Assembly: GCA_037013495.1 (NCBI GenBank)
Contig: CM072809.1
Location: 6,533,001 to 6,597,000, forward strand
Length of the DNA stretch: 64,000 bases
Direction of reading: 5' to 3'
Origin: Hippophae tibetana
Lineage: Eukaryota > Streptophyta > Magnoliopsida > Rosales > Elaeagnaceae
Under the pieces are notes generated by a model that was not told the origin of the DNA, made no database searches, and saw only the letters and a program-made list of their open reading frames with translations. Within the stretch, counting starts at the first letter, position 1. The number at the start of each line of letters is the position of its first letter. Position numbers and translations under genes: made by a program. Below are positions 1 through 11,195 of the stretch, one piece after another.

Positions 1-867
1 ATAACAAATAACTTATCAAAATTTTATTATAAAATAATTTAAAATAATAATAAATTATAAAATTTTAAATTATTAAAATTTTTACTAAAATAAATTATTT
101 AAGATTAAAGAAATTTAAAAATAGATTACGTTATAACACATATCTTTAATATTATTATAATTTTAATTATTATTAAGATAACAAATATTTATTAATAATA
201 ATTTAATTTAATTTAAGTATTAAAATATAATTAATTAGATATAATTTATTATATTAATAATAAAAATAATTATAATAATATTATATTAGATAATATTTTC
301 ACACAAAATTTGTGATATAATGTTCTATGTTTGTATTGTATATTGTAAAAAGTTGGAGAGAGAGACTTCACAATTTTTTTTAATAATTTAATTTTTTTAT
401 GAATATTATTTTTTATATCATAATTATAATTATTTATTAAATATAATTATAATTATATTTAATAACAATAATAATAATATATTATATTATATTGTAAAGC
501 CTCTCTCCAACTTTTTAAAATATACAATACAAACATAGAACATTATATCACAAATTTTGTGTGAAAATATTATCTAATATAATATTATTATAATTATTTT
601 TATTATTAATATAATAAATTATATAAATTATATCTAATTAATTATATTTTAATACTTAAATTAAATTATTATCAATAAATATTTGTTATCTTAATAATAA
701 TTAAAATTATAATAATATTAAAGATATGTGTTATAATGTAATCTATTTTTAAATTTCTTTAATCTTAAATAATTTATTTTAGTAAAGTTTTTAATAATTT
801 AAAATTTTATAATTTATTATTATTTTAAATTATTTTATAATAAAATTTTGATAAGTTATTTGTTATA
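1..867. repeat. Long hairpin repeat (MITE-like), arms about 374 bp
   Basis: The first ~374 bases and bases ~491-867 are reverse complements with only a few mismatches and small indels, separated by an AT-rich loop of about 116 bp. The left arm starts with ATAACAAATAACTT and the right arm ends with AAGTTATTTGTTAT. This is the structure of a foldback or Mutator-like MITE. The left edge coincides with the window edge, so the element may extend further and no target-site duplication can be tested. A transcript through it would form a long near-perfect dsRNA stem. No coding capacity is seen. Confidence 0.9.
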
Positions 868-1736
868 AAAAGTATATATTTTTTTATTATATAAATATAA
901 ATTATTATTTATTAAAAGTTGGTGAAAGAGAATTTTTTTTTGTTTTTTTTTAGAAAATAAAAAAATAAAAAAATGGTGATTAGAGAAAGAGAGAAAAATA
1001 GAGTTTGATGGAAAGCTGGAAAAAGATAAAAAAAAAAATGACCTGTTGATTGTTGAATGGGTCATAAAGAGCCTATATCTAAACTAAAACACAAATAAGT
1101 CTATTTCTAAACTATTGAATAGAAGATGCCCATTATAGACAAAAACCCGTATGTGAAATACTTAGGTCAGAGTCCCAATTATAATATTATGTGTTTGAGT
1201 TATTTCAAAAAAATAAAAAAAATAAAAAATGAAAATTTCTAATTAAAATATATTTTATAATGAGATATAATTGATAATTCCAATCTTTTGCACTCTCATA
1301 TCTTATATCAATAATCCTTTCATTTTTGTAATTTGTTACCACTAATTAAACATTTTTTAATTGATGATGGTGCAAGTAGATTGCAATAATTAATGCTTTC
1401 AATGGTGTAAGTAGATTGCAATAATTAATGTTTTGAAGCTTACATATGTAAGAAGGTATAAAATATTAATAGCTATTAATTTTTTAAGTTATTTTCTTTA
1501 TATTATAAAAAAAATTGTTAACATATTTTTTTTATAAAAAGATATATAAATTATTAGATTTTTAAAATTAAAATATTCTTTATACATAATTTAATATCAT
1601 GATTTTAAAAATTATTTGATTTATCTGTTCTAAAATCTAATCGAATAAAATGTTGGGATGATATAAATGAGATTATTTTCAAAAATATAAATAAAGTAAT
1701 TATTTTAATGGTGTAAATAATTAATAAAATGAACAG
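868..1736. other. AT-rich intergenic stretch
   Basis: No gene is visible. It is A/T-rich with homopolymer runs. The only structure seen is a short tandem duplication at 1369-1438, listed separately. The last part, just before the LEA14 relic, may be remnant intron sequence of that gene, because the splice acceptor CAG at 1734-1736 is still present. Confidence 0.6.
1369..1438. repeat. Two tandem copies of a 35-bp unit
   Basis: The unit beginning GGTGCAAGTAGATTGCAATA at 1369 is repeated from 1404 with three or four differences. It is probably a slippage duplication in AT-rich DNA. Confidence 0.85.
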
Positions 1737-2010
1737 AACGATTGCATCTGGGAGAATAGCAGACCCAGGATCATTGAAGGGAGGCGATACAACATTACTG
1801 GAGGTGCCGGTGAAGGTACCACACAGCATATTGATGAGCTTGGCCAGAGATATTGCTGTTGATTGGGATATTGACTATGAGCTCGAACTGGGGCTTATTG
1901 TTGACCTTCCTATTATTGGAAACTTTACCATCCCTCTCTCTACCGAGGGACAAATCAAGCTTCCTACTTTCTCTGATATATTTTCCTCTTCTTCTTCTTC
2001 TTCTTCTTAA
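1737..2010 (+). pseudogene. LEA14-like gene relic, exon 2 only
   Basis: The frame encodes the C-terminal two thirds of an LEA14/LEA_2-family desiccation protein: TIASG...PGSLKGGDTT, VPVKVP, DWDIDYELELGL, IIGNFTIPLS and IKLPTFSDIF are all recognisable. It matches exon 2 of the intact copies at 10925-11195 and 28293-28542, and an intron acceptor CAG precedes 1737. Exon 1 (about 66 residues) and the promoter are absent upstream, so a translated product would lack the N-terminal part of the domain. The reading frame is undamaged. It ends in a run of eight serines encoded by a TCT/TCC tract (about 1984-2007), which the other copies lack. The 3' flank to about 2180 also resembles the flank of the 10658 gene. 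It is best read as a 5'-truncated duplicate. An upstream exon beyond the repeats cannot be excluded but was not seen. Confidence 0.8.
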
Positions 2011-2813
2011 TTTATTTCTCTATTTCTCTTCCATCTTTAATGTTCGGATGTTTTGTATCGTGGATTTCTCTATTATCTTTTTTCCCTCTTTGCTCTGGTG
2101 ATTGTGGATTGCTATATCGATCCAAATAAAGTGTTTTACACTAAAATATATTAAATGGGCTCTACTTTCTTGTTCTTGATTACTGATTTTACAAAGGAAA
2201 AATACTTCATATATAAATAAATGAATAAAAATTTAAGTTTTTTAACCATTAGATCTCAGTTTTTAGTGAGTGATTTTCTTAGAAAAACCAATTAATTATT
2301 ATAATTATTTGACAATTAAATGCTGATGCTAAATGACTTCAGTTGCACCACTAGCTCGATACTCAGCCTCTATGCTGGATCGAGTCACAACTTCTTGCTT
2401 CTTGGAAAATCATACCATAGGATTAGCACCAAGGTACACACAAACACCAGACGTAGAACCTCTATCATCCAAATAAGCATCGCAATTTGTGTTTGAAAAC
2501 CTTGTGATTTCAAGCTTAGAAGATTTTAAAATGATGCCATAATGCATCATACCTTTAAGATAATGCAAGATGCATGTAACAACTAACCAATGGCTAGCAC
2601 GAAGAGTATATATAAATTGACAGATTTTGTTTACAGCATAAAAAAATATGAAGTTTGGAAAAAATTAATATATTGCAAGACCTCTATAATGATTCTGTAA
2701 AAATATGATTGTTAAAACAAAGGTTCATCAAGATGAGCACTGAGAGCAAGTGAAGAAAGTGTAAGAGAATGACTTGATTTACATTGTTCCATCTGTGCTT
2801 TAGCAAGAACCTC

Positions 2814-3191
2814 TTATGTATACATACTTTGAAACAAAGCCAAGTCTCTATTGTTCAACTCATTTACCTCAGCCCCCAAGAAATAATAGAACAAGCCCAT
2901 GTATTTAAGAGCAAACTTCTTATGTAACAAAGAAATAAGAGCTTCATTATCATTATTATCAATAATGATTATCTCATTGATATAAACCAACAAGATGATG
3001 GTGCTTATGGATGTAAAATACATAAACAAAGATGCATCAACTCTAGACTTTGTGGATTCCATATGAATAAAAGCATATGCCAAGGTATCAAACCAAGCTT
3101 GACGAACTTGTTTGAGCCCATAAATTACTTTTTGCAATTTGCAAACATAACCTAAACATATGGAATCTTCACACCCTAGAGGATGCATCAT
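2814..3191 (-). pseudogene. Copia reverse transcriptase fragment
   Basis: The 125-residue open stretch contains CKLQKVIYGLKQVRQAWFD, DASLF, LLVYINEIII and LGLFYYFLGAEV-like segments, the landmarks of copia reverse transcriptase. The catalytic YVDD box reads YINE, so both metal-binding aspartates are lost and the enzyme cannot be active. It is part of the copia relic at 2340-7695. The frame stays open by chance or because decay is recent here; upstream RT sequence is interrupted by stops. Confidence 0.85.
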
Positions 3192-5196
3192 ATAAACTTC
3201 TTTTTACAATCCGCGATTCAATAATGCACTATTGATGTCCAATTGATAAAGTTTGCATTTCCTTAAAAGAGCTACAGTAATCACAACTCGAATGGTGACT
3301 GGTTTGATAACATGATTAAATATTTCCTAAAAATCAAAGTCAAGTAATTGATTAAACTGTTGAGCCGTTACACAAGATTTAAGCTTATCCAAATTATGAT
3401 CCTTAAATTTATTGATCCTCCAAATCCATTTAGAGCCAATGATTTTTCTATCCAAAGGTTTTGGAACCAAGATCTATCTATTATTTTGGACTAATGCATC
3501 ATATTTATCTTGCATTGACTTCTTCAAATCATAGTTTGATAATTCCTCTTTTACATTGTTAGGCTCAGTAACAAACATTGATAATATAAAAGTTTTTGGT
3601 TTATAAATACTAACCTTACTCCTAGTGAATATAGTACGGGAATTATCATAGAGATTAGATTGTTATCAAGTTTGAGAACACTAGTAGGATTATTATCACA
3701 AAAAATAGGTAAATTAGTTATTAGTGGAGACTGAAAACAAGAATAGGTGAAGGAAATGAAGGAGACAGACTAGAAGTAGAAGGAACAAAAGAAGATGCAT
3801 GAGTAAAATGTTAAAAAAACTTAAGAGAAAGAGATTGAAAAGGATTTTGATTTATAGGTAAAACTTCCCTTACTAATTGTTGTTGATAAAGAGGAAGACA
3901 CATGAGAGGCATACAGAAACTATGTTTTATCAAAATTGACGTCACATGAGATGTAAAGTTTACCATTAGTATCTAAAAATTTGTATCTCTTATGACGAGG
4001 GCTAAAACCAATAATTGTGCAAGAAGAATATCGAAATTGAAGTTTATAATCATTAAATGGATGTATGTAAGGGTAATATTTGCATCCAAATTTTTTTAAG
4101 AAAGCATAATGAGATTACTTATTAAATAACATCTCTAATGGAGAATGAAAACTTAACAAAGGATTAGGGGGTTTATTTATCACATAAATTATAGAATAAA
4201 ATCATTTATCTTGAAAGGCATTAAAGCACGAGTAAGAAGTGATAGACCTTGATCAATAATTTACCTATATTTTCTCTTGACCATACCATTTTGCCTATAA
4301 ATGGTTGGATTGGATGTTCTATGAGTTATATTAGTAGTGGAAAAATAGCTACTCAAACTTTGAACTTCTCCTCCCCAATCAGATTAGAAGACTTTGATCT
4401 TAGCATTCAATTACAATTCTACTTAAGTTTTAAATTATAGAAAAACATTTATTACACCACTTTTGTTTTTCAGAAAATAAATCCATGTGAACCTAGACCA
4501 TTTATTAGAAAAATGATCATAATACTTAAAGTCATTTTGAGACACAACATGGGACACACAAATATCAAAGTTTATGACTCCTAAATGTTCGTTAGAATAA
4601 TTTTCAAATAACATGAAATGTAGTTTAAGAAATTTACCTAATTAACAAGCTCATCAAGGAGAAATGACTACTTTATTATCATTTAAATATATGTTACACT
4701 AGGACAATACTTTCATTACTATAGGTAAAGAAGCAGTGGAAACATTAAACATCATTAAAGTAGTTATGTTCTTTACAAATGAATTACAATCAGAGAAAAC
4801 TAATGAAAGAGGCTTTCCGCGAGGCTTTAGTTTGAAAACATAGAAACCTTTATATAACCTATCTTGGAGTAGCATCATGTGAGTCTATTTATCCTTCACA
4901 AAAATAGAGAGAGTACGAAGTTCAAAGTAAACATGATTATCTTTGAAAAACTATGCTACACTCAATAGATTTTTGTTATGGAAGGTATATGCAAAATATT
5001 TTGAAGAAGTAAAGGAAGTTTAGAAGAATCATGAGAAAAAAATGAAGAATTATCAAAGGAAGGAATAGAAACAGTTACCATTTCTAATAGTTAGTTGTTC
5101 AACACCTGTATAAGGTTGTGCAAAGGCAAGATTGGATGGATCAGCTATAATGTGGTGAGAAGCTCTTGAATGAGGTTACTAGAAAGGCTTAACTAA

Positions 5197-6015
5197 CACT
5201 ACTACAAAAAGAGGCATTAAAATCGATTAAAAACCGACTTAAAATTTAAAATCGGTTCACGTGATGAACCAATTTTAATTTTTTTACTCCTTTTCTATTA
5301 TACTCAAATAAAAACCTATATTCGAGCAAAAAAAAACTAAAATCAATTTAGCAAATAGTTCAAATAATACAAATATTTGAAAAATAAAATATTAATTAAT
5401 AGCAAAAAAATTACCATGGTTTTGTTCTATTTTATTCAAGATCATCATATTCTTCTCCTGATGTTATAATACAAAACTATATATATAATACAAAAATTTA
5501 TACACATAAATAATAACACATAATAACAGAAAAAATATATGAATAATAACTGCGTAAAATTAATAGAAATACTTACAAAAGTAAATGAAGTGACAAAATA
5601 AGGGAAATGAAGAAAAAATGGTGTTTTGTAAGTGAGAAATGGGTATAATGTTTTTTGAGTATTTTGCTCAAAAAATAGGGGATCTAAAAGATTAGTTAGA
5701 GAGGAAGAGAACCCACTAACCGATGCTAGAATTGGTAGTCGTAGGTGACCGAAAAATGAGAAAGAATGGAAGAGAACTGGAGAAGGTTTTGGGTTTTTGA
5801 GAGTTATATAACGCTTGGAATAGTTTCTATCTAGGGAAGAAAGAAGAGAAAAGAATTTATCCACGTGTATAATGTCGGTTCCACGTGTCAACCAACGTTA
5901 TTCTACGTGTATAACATCGTTTCAAGTGTCAACTGATGCTACGCTACGTGGATAGTATCGGTCTATACTAAACCGACTTTACATATCGAATTAAATACTC
6001 ATTTTTATAATAGTG
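5197..6015. mobile_element. Non-autonomous CACTA (En/Spm) element inside the copia relic
   Basis: The left end is CACTACTACAAAAAG and the right end is the inverted TTTTTATAATAGTG. The element is flanked on both sides by TAA (5194-5196 and 6016-6018), the 3-bp target duplication expected of CACTA transposons. Subterminal repeats are present: CACGTG-containing motifs at 5257-5262, 5862, 5882, 5904 and 5945, and several copies of ATCGGT/ACCGA. At 819 bp it has no transposase. It interrupts the copia element, so it inserted later. An open frame inside it (5445-5891) is not a gene. Confidence 0.9.
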
Positions 6016-6314
6016 TAATGCTTCAAGTGTACCTAGCATTGCTGGCAACATCATTTGTGACATATGACTGTATGAAGACCAAAGTGTTTGCAAGAACTAA
6101 TTAGAAGCCATAAATGCATTCATAAGAAACTACAGTGTTTAATGTTGTAGTTGCGAAGGACCTAAACTGGTTTGATTGTTGAAATTAGGAGAAGATGGAT
6201 AAGTGTTTGATGTTTGAATCGACTAATTTAGAGCATTAAGCCTTGACTGATTTTGAGAAAGGGACTAGTTTGATTATTATGTGTTTGGAGGTTGAGAATT
6301 ATTATTTTGAGGAA

Positions 6315-7353
6315 CTAAATTGGATTGATAGTTTTAATTAAATATTTACCAATATCTTGAACAATGTGACTTATCTTTCTACATAATTGGTAGAGGTGTC
6401 GATTATTAATAGGAGCTTTTCCTCTAACATCATTGTCTGGACCTCTTCTTCCATTAGGTTGAAAGAAATTATTGAAAGGAAACATGAATGGGAAACCTGG
6501 TGATAAGGAATATCCTCTAACTTTCAACAATTGTTGATTTATATTTAAGTTAGATCCAAAATCAAACACCTTAAATGTATTAAGATCAAAGTTTACGAGT
6601 TGTGTTTTAGCTTGTTGTTATGTTTATAATTGGTAATACAACATCTGTATAATCATTTTTAGACTCAAGTAAGCTTTCATGACCTAGCAAAAAAGCTACT
6701 ACATCAACCATATGTACTAATTGTATTTGCAAACATCCAAAAATAGTTTAGACATGTATTTCATAGTCTCTATTAAGTCCAAAGATATAACACTTTATCT
6801 TTTTTAGTGAGTACATATCCAATTGACTCTAGTTGATCAGTTAACTTCCTCAGTTTAAGAATATAATTGTTAACATTTAGATTTCCTTTCTTCAACTTGA
6901 TAACTTCTTGCCTCAATTAAATAATTTTGGATTTAGAATTAAAAAGAAAAAAATCGATCTAAATCGATCTAATCTTGCTTGACAATATTGAATCCAAAAA
7001 TGTGCATAAGTATTGGTTGACAAATACAATTCATAAGCCATCAGAGATATCATCTGATCTTGCTTGAACTATAATTTGTAATCTGGAATTACTCGTTCTA
7101 AATTAAGCAGTTTAAGTAGTGGATCTTTGGTGAGATAGTCTTTCAAATTGAAGTTGTAAAGTATCCTTAAGATATGTTGCTTCTGTACTATGAAATTAGA
7201 GCTATCAAGTTTCATTGCTACGAGTTGGTTTTGAAAATCGAACAAAATACAATTTATAGAATTTGTAGATGAATCTTTTTCTTGTATTACTGTTAATTCA
7301 CTAACATCATCCATGTTTTTAGATGTTTTGTAAATCTTAAGCTCTGATACCAT
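6315..7353 (-). pseudogene. Copia gag fragments
   Basis: Two open stretches on the minus strand (7353-7069 and 6569-6315) are pieces of a copia gag protein. The first has the typical AMKLDSSNFIVQKQHIL...L segment near the start. The second carries a broken zinc knuckle in which YQLCRKISHIVQDI stands where a CxxCxxxxHxxxxC motif is expected, with the first and last cysteines lost. Stops separate them. Confidence 0.8.
7341..7352 (-). other. tRNA-Met primer-binding site of the copia relic
   Basis: The minus strand reads TGGTATCAGAGC, the perfect standard primer-binding site of plant copia elements. It lies between the LTR on the right and gag on the left, and fixes the orientation of the element. 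Confidence 0.9.
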
Positions 7354-8004
7354 AAAAAAACAAGAACAATAGCAAGATTCTTTAAGAACCTTTCAAGAAC
7401 TTGAAGAGCATGAAAAAGTAAAAAGAGGATGAATAGTAAAGTTGAAGAAAAATGAGAGAACGCAATATCAAATGTACTTGTAATTTATTCATTGATCATT
7501 TATTAGTAACTATTATTTATTATACTATTTAAGAATTCAAAGTGAAACTTCCATATGCATGTGCACATGGATTGGCTAACGGCCATTACACATTTACTAA
7601 CAAACTTTAATAAACATTGAAATGATGAGGTAGAAAACACTCACATATAATACCTAGCTAGCATAAGTAACTTTAAAGCTATAATCTCCTACAATCAACC
7701 CTATGAAGCTCAATTATTTATTTAAGCATTCTAATGTAAGCTTTACGTCTGTCTTGAACTTCTCGATAAGTCTTACTAGTCTTGCTGAATGATGGACCGT
7801 GCTAAGACTTCATTGGCTCCAACACTGTCAGCGGTAGAAGAACCTTTATTATCTACATTAGAACCATCATTAGTTATAATTGTCATGTATATAAAATATA
7901 CTTATATATTATATTGCATTCCCAATATTTTCAAAATCAACAATGATAATATTAAATAATACTAATTATACTTGAAGTTGATTAAACAAATTACATACTT
8001 AAGG

Positions 8005-8410
8005 AAATACCCATATATCACAGATGCAGCATAAACTTGTACTTGACCAATCCTTTGCTTGCTTATTTATGCCACAGCAGTTCAGTCACCCAATGGATTT
8101 TCTAAGATAAATGTCAGATGATTCTGGATAATCTTATAGGCTTTTGGTGAGTGAAGCTACTCAATCTTTTTGTCTTCTTCAGTTGGCAATGTGTCAACCC
8201 GTCTAGAACAATTCACAGCAGATGGACCTATAGCAGGTATCAAAGGAACATATACATCCATAAACTTGTGCACAATCAAAGCATAGAAAATCTCTTCTAG
8301 AGCTTTAACCTCGGAAATTTAATCAAACTCGTAAAGATCAACCATTTAAAATCAATACTCATCTTCAAAAAATGTGTATATCATGTAAATCTGACTGTCA
8401 AAAAACACGG
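8005..8410 (-). pseudogene. DUF760-family pseudogene (UV-B-induced protein At3g17800-like)
   Basis: On the minus strand, conceptual translation gives VDLYEFD, ISEVKALEEIFYALIVHKFMDV, RVDTLPTEEDKKIE, SPKAYKIIQNHLTFILENPLGD and QISKQRIGQVQVYAASVIY-like pieces. These resemble, from memory, the plastid DUF760 family. Several in-frame stops (after DEY, YEFD, KKIE and LGD) show that it is dead. A GTATGT donor-like sequence follows YGYFLK, so an intron-exon structure may survive and this may not be a processed copy. Further minus-strand open sequence around 7741-7890 may belong to the same relic but was not recognised. The family assignment is by recall of conserved phrases only. Confidence 0.6.
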
Positions 8411-8991
8411 AGGAATAACGAACTAGAGATTGATGTATTCTAATTTCTTAATTGATCTTGCTGGTATTTTCAATTCAAAAGTCTACAAATAATAAACAGC
8501 AATAATATAGTAATTGGTTGTTTACACATTGCAAGAGAGCAACATTTATTCCTCGCTTATATTTAGAAATCATTTCTTCAAAGCAGTAATAACATGATTG
8601 GTTATTAATATTTTATGCAACATGCAACAAACTTGTAGAGAACTATATCACTACCTGAAGCCGACTGTTCCTCTTTTTTATTTTAATCACAATCAGTTTG
8701 AAGCTGTTCAAGCTATTTCTCAACTGTTGCAGGCACAAGACGTGGATGGCTTATCAAAATTTGAGATAGAAATTATCCAACTGCGAACTCAAGTTAAAGT
8801 GGGACAATCTGAGCTGACACTCTCTTGATTTTGGGGATGATTGTGTTGCTCTAACCAATGAGGACCTTTTATTATTAACAATCGATATTGTTAGAAGTTG
8901 TTAAGAAAACAACTCTTTCAAAAATTTAAGTTATTTTTATGTCTATCGTTTATCCATAAATGTTAACTTTATATATCGGCTAAGTATTTGC
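8411..8991. other. Unassigned sequence between two pseudogenes
   Basis: A plus-strand open frame at 8598-8828 would encode 76 residues including a QAISQLLQAQDVDGLSKFEI-like segment. I do not recognise it and it has no clear promoter or splice context. It could be an exon remnant of a decayed gene. Nothing else is visible. Confidence 0.35.
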
Positions 8992-9233
8992 AGGAAGAAT
9001 ATTTTGTAATGTACACTAGTGATGAACATCGTTTTTTGTTTCCTTTGGAATATCTAGGAATGAATATGTTTATTCAACTTTTGAGAATCTCATAGGAAGA
9101 GTTTGGACTGTCAAATGAGGGACTTTCAAATTGACTTGTGGCAACAATTTTTTAGAGTATGTGATTCAGTTGGCGAAATTAGTTCATATTCCTGAAGATG
9201 TAAAGAAGGCTAGACTCGCATGTCAACATGTCA
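8992..9233 (+). pseudogene. SAUR-family (small auxin-up RNA) pseudogene
   Basis: The translation from 8994 reads EYFVMYTSDEHRFLFPLEYL, then GMNMFIQLLRIS, a stop, and EEFGLSNEGL. This is the core SAUR domain (...VVYT.D..RF..PL.YL...F..LL..SEEEFGL...G). A frameshift follows, after which LTCGNNFLEYVIQL-like sequence continues in another frame. With one premature stop and one frameshift in about 75 codons the gene is not functional. The N-terminal segment is missing or diverged. SAUR genes are intronless and often tandem; no intact neighbour is in the window. Confidence 0.7.
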
Positions 9234-9239
9234 GTGCTT

Positions 9240-10472
9240 AGCATCCTCTTCAAATGCCCTTATGCAAAGCCCTTATCAAATGCTTGTTCTTAGCTTCAGA
9301 AGCAATGATGTTACAGATTTCTTTTCTCTTTGTATATAAGACAGTTTTGGTGATCTCATACTTGATGTTCAACTTCGTATGACCAATTGTTCAATGAAAC
9401 CTTATACTAGTTCAGAGTTTATTTACTTCGTGATTCAATTTTATATTTAGTTGCATAAATAAAATAGGTAAAAAGAGATAATTAATAGATAACTTATCTC
9501 TATCCCATATTCCTTCAATTTGATAATTTATAGATAACTTGCTTAATTTGACTCATAGTCATAGGTAGTGCTGGTAGGCAAATAACAAGTTTTAAAGGGT
9601 CATTTTCCATTAAATTTTTAACCAGCTAGTTAATATATTGATGGGTAATAATAAATATATTGATTTAAACCATCTAAAAATGTGAAAAGTAACTATATAT
9701 GTATTGGTAATGCGATTATACTCACTTTTTTTTATTTTAAATAACAGTAACTCATAGTTAAAAATATTATTTGATTTATAAAATATAAAAGATGAAAGAT
9801 AACATAATTATACTAATATATAAAATTTTATTAATTTTTTAGTGAGATATTATAAATCTACTAACAATAAAAAGTGTATCCAAAGTTTAAAATGACGTAT
9901 GTGAATATATATATACATATTTTTTAAATTAATATATATTTATTAAATTAATTATAACTTAAAGAATATATAATTAAATAGATTTAAATATATAATAATT
10001 GATTATTTAAGAATACATATAATGTATACATGTATTCATATGTTTTATTTCTAATGTTTTTTAAAAGTTTTTAACTTATGATTTCATAGTTAATAAATTT
10101 ATAATGTTATATTAAAAAATTAATTTTTTTTTTATATTTTTCTCCTAATTAATATACTTTAATTAACATTATCCAAATATAAATGTTAAAACTAATGGCG
10201 AATTTACTGTTGAAATTCCTATAGTGTTTACTGACTTTATTCGTCCAAAATCTTAATGGACTTTTTTTTTTATAAAAAAAATGCTATTAATCGACACTTA
10301 AAATTGTATCAACGAAATAACCCTCAACATTAATGGAAATGTATTTTAAATTTAAGTATATTAAAATTAACATAATAAATTTTATTATTATTATAATAAA
10401 ATATTTATTTTATTTTTAATATTAATTATATTTTAAAATTATTTTTATGATATTAATAATTTTAAAAACGTC

Positions 10473-10474
<2 letters not shown>
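9240..10474. other. AT-rich intergenic DNA
   Basis: No coding sequence was recognised. 9240-9420 may be 3' flank of the SAUR relic. The remainder is very A/T-rich with short direct repeats and no clear terminal repeats. Confidence 0.6.

Positions 10475-10510
<36 letters not shown>
10475..10510. repeat. (TA)18 microsatellite
   Basis: An uninterrupted TA dinucleotide run about 150 bp upstream of the LEA14 start codon at 10658. It is likely to vary in length between individuals. Confidence 0.95.
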
Positions 10511-10514
<4 letters not shown>

Positions 10515-10576
10515 TCCCATAATTATTGTCAACATTTAGACCCCACAAGGGACAAGTCACAAGCCCCTCTCACCTC

Positions 10577-10583
10577 TATATAT
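10577..10583 (+). promoter_or_regulatory. Probable TATA box of the 10658 LEA14 gene
   Basis: TATATAT in the context CTCTATATATTTG lies 75-81 bp before the start codon, with a pyrimidine-rich leader (TCTGTCTCTC...) in between, as expected for a plant core promoter. No CACGTG G-box was seen just upstream, unlike the copy at 27970. Confidence 0.6.
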
Positions 10584-10657
10584 TTGAAGGAAACTACCAT
10601 AGTATTCTGTCTCTCATTTTTTCTCTCTCGACTCGAATTTATTTGGAAATCTAAAAA

Positions 10658-11195
10658 ATGGATGATTTATTGGACAACGCAACGGACTTTGTGTCGGAAA
10701 AAATAAAGAAACCAGAAGCTACCATTAAAGACGTTGATTTCAAGCGACTAAGCTTTACCTGTATTGAGTACCTTGCTAAGGTCTCCGTTCTCAACCATTA
10801 TCCCCAACCTATTCCCATCTGCAAAGTTGAATACGTTCTTAAAAGCTCTGACAGGTTCGATTTCATGTTCATTCATTAAATATTTCATTTTAACTTGAAG
10901 TTTATTATCCGATTTAATGTACAGAACGATTGCATCTGGAAAAATAGAAGACCAAGGGTCATTGAAAGGAGGCGATACAACATTACTGGAGGTGCCAGTG
11001 AAAGTACCACACACCGTATTGATTACCTTGGGCAGAAGTATCTTTGTTGATTGGAATATTGACTATGAGCTCGAATTGGGCCTTGTTTTTGACCTTCCTG
11101 TTATTGGCAACTTTACTATCCCTCTCTCTACGAAGGGACAGATCAAGCTTCCCACTTTCTCTGATATCTTTCCTTCTTTTTCTTCTGCAACTTAA
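10658..11195 (+). CDS. LEA14-like desiccation protein, two exons
   Basis: Exons are 10658-10854 and 10925-11195, joined by a 70-bp GT-AG intron in phase 2. The product is 155 residues, close to the ~151 usual for LEA14 (LEA_2/WHy domain). The N-terminal region has DNATDFVSEKIKKPEA and KDVDFKRL, the middle PICKVEYVLKSS, and the C-terminal part TIASG, GGDTTLLEVPVKVP, DWNIDYELELGL and NFTIPLS. Family members are small, mostly beta-stranded, cytosolic proteins induced by dehydration, salt and ABA, thought to protect other proteins or membranes. No break is seen. It is more diverged in exon 1 from the 27970 copy (FTCIEYLAK for DSAEYLGK), while exon 2 is closest to the relic at 1737, so those two are likely the more recent pair. 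Its intron is much shorter than the 117-bp intron of the other intact copy. Confidence 0.88.

Larger units (their letters stand above)
2340..7695 (-). mobile_element. Degenerate Ty1/copia LTR retrotransposon, 3' end missing
   Basis: Read on the minus strand the order is LTR (about 7695-7353), primer-binding site TGGTATCAGAGC complementary to initiator tRNA-Met (7352-7341), gag (7353 to about 6315), integrase (about 5190-4080), reverse transcriptase (about 3700-2800) and RNase H (2530-2340). That is the copia order. Every domain carries stop codons, frameshifts or lost key residues, so the element is dead. RNase H retains CDAYLDDRGSTSG, then a stop where Trp is expected, then SRSSIEAEYRA-like sequence. 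The 3' LTR is not found; the element ends near 2340. A CACTA element is inserted at 5197-6015 between gag and integrase. Confidence 0.88.

Noticed and set aside
856-1065. 69-codon minus-strand ORF next to the hairpin
   Set aside because: Low-complexity Phe/Ser/Lys sequence from A/T homopolymers, no domain and no promoter context.
4249-4440. 63-codon plus-strand ORF
   Set aside because: Antisense shadow of the decayed copia integrase, which is readable on the minus strand.
5445-5891. 148-codon minus-strand ORF
   Set aside because: Lies wholly inside the non-autonomous CACTA element; hydrophobic low-complexity translation with no transposase motif.
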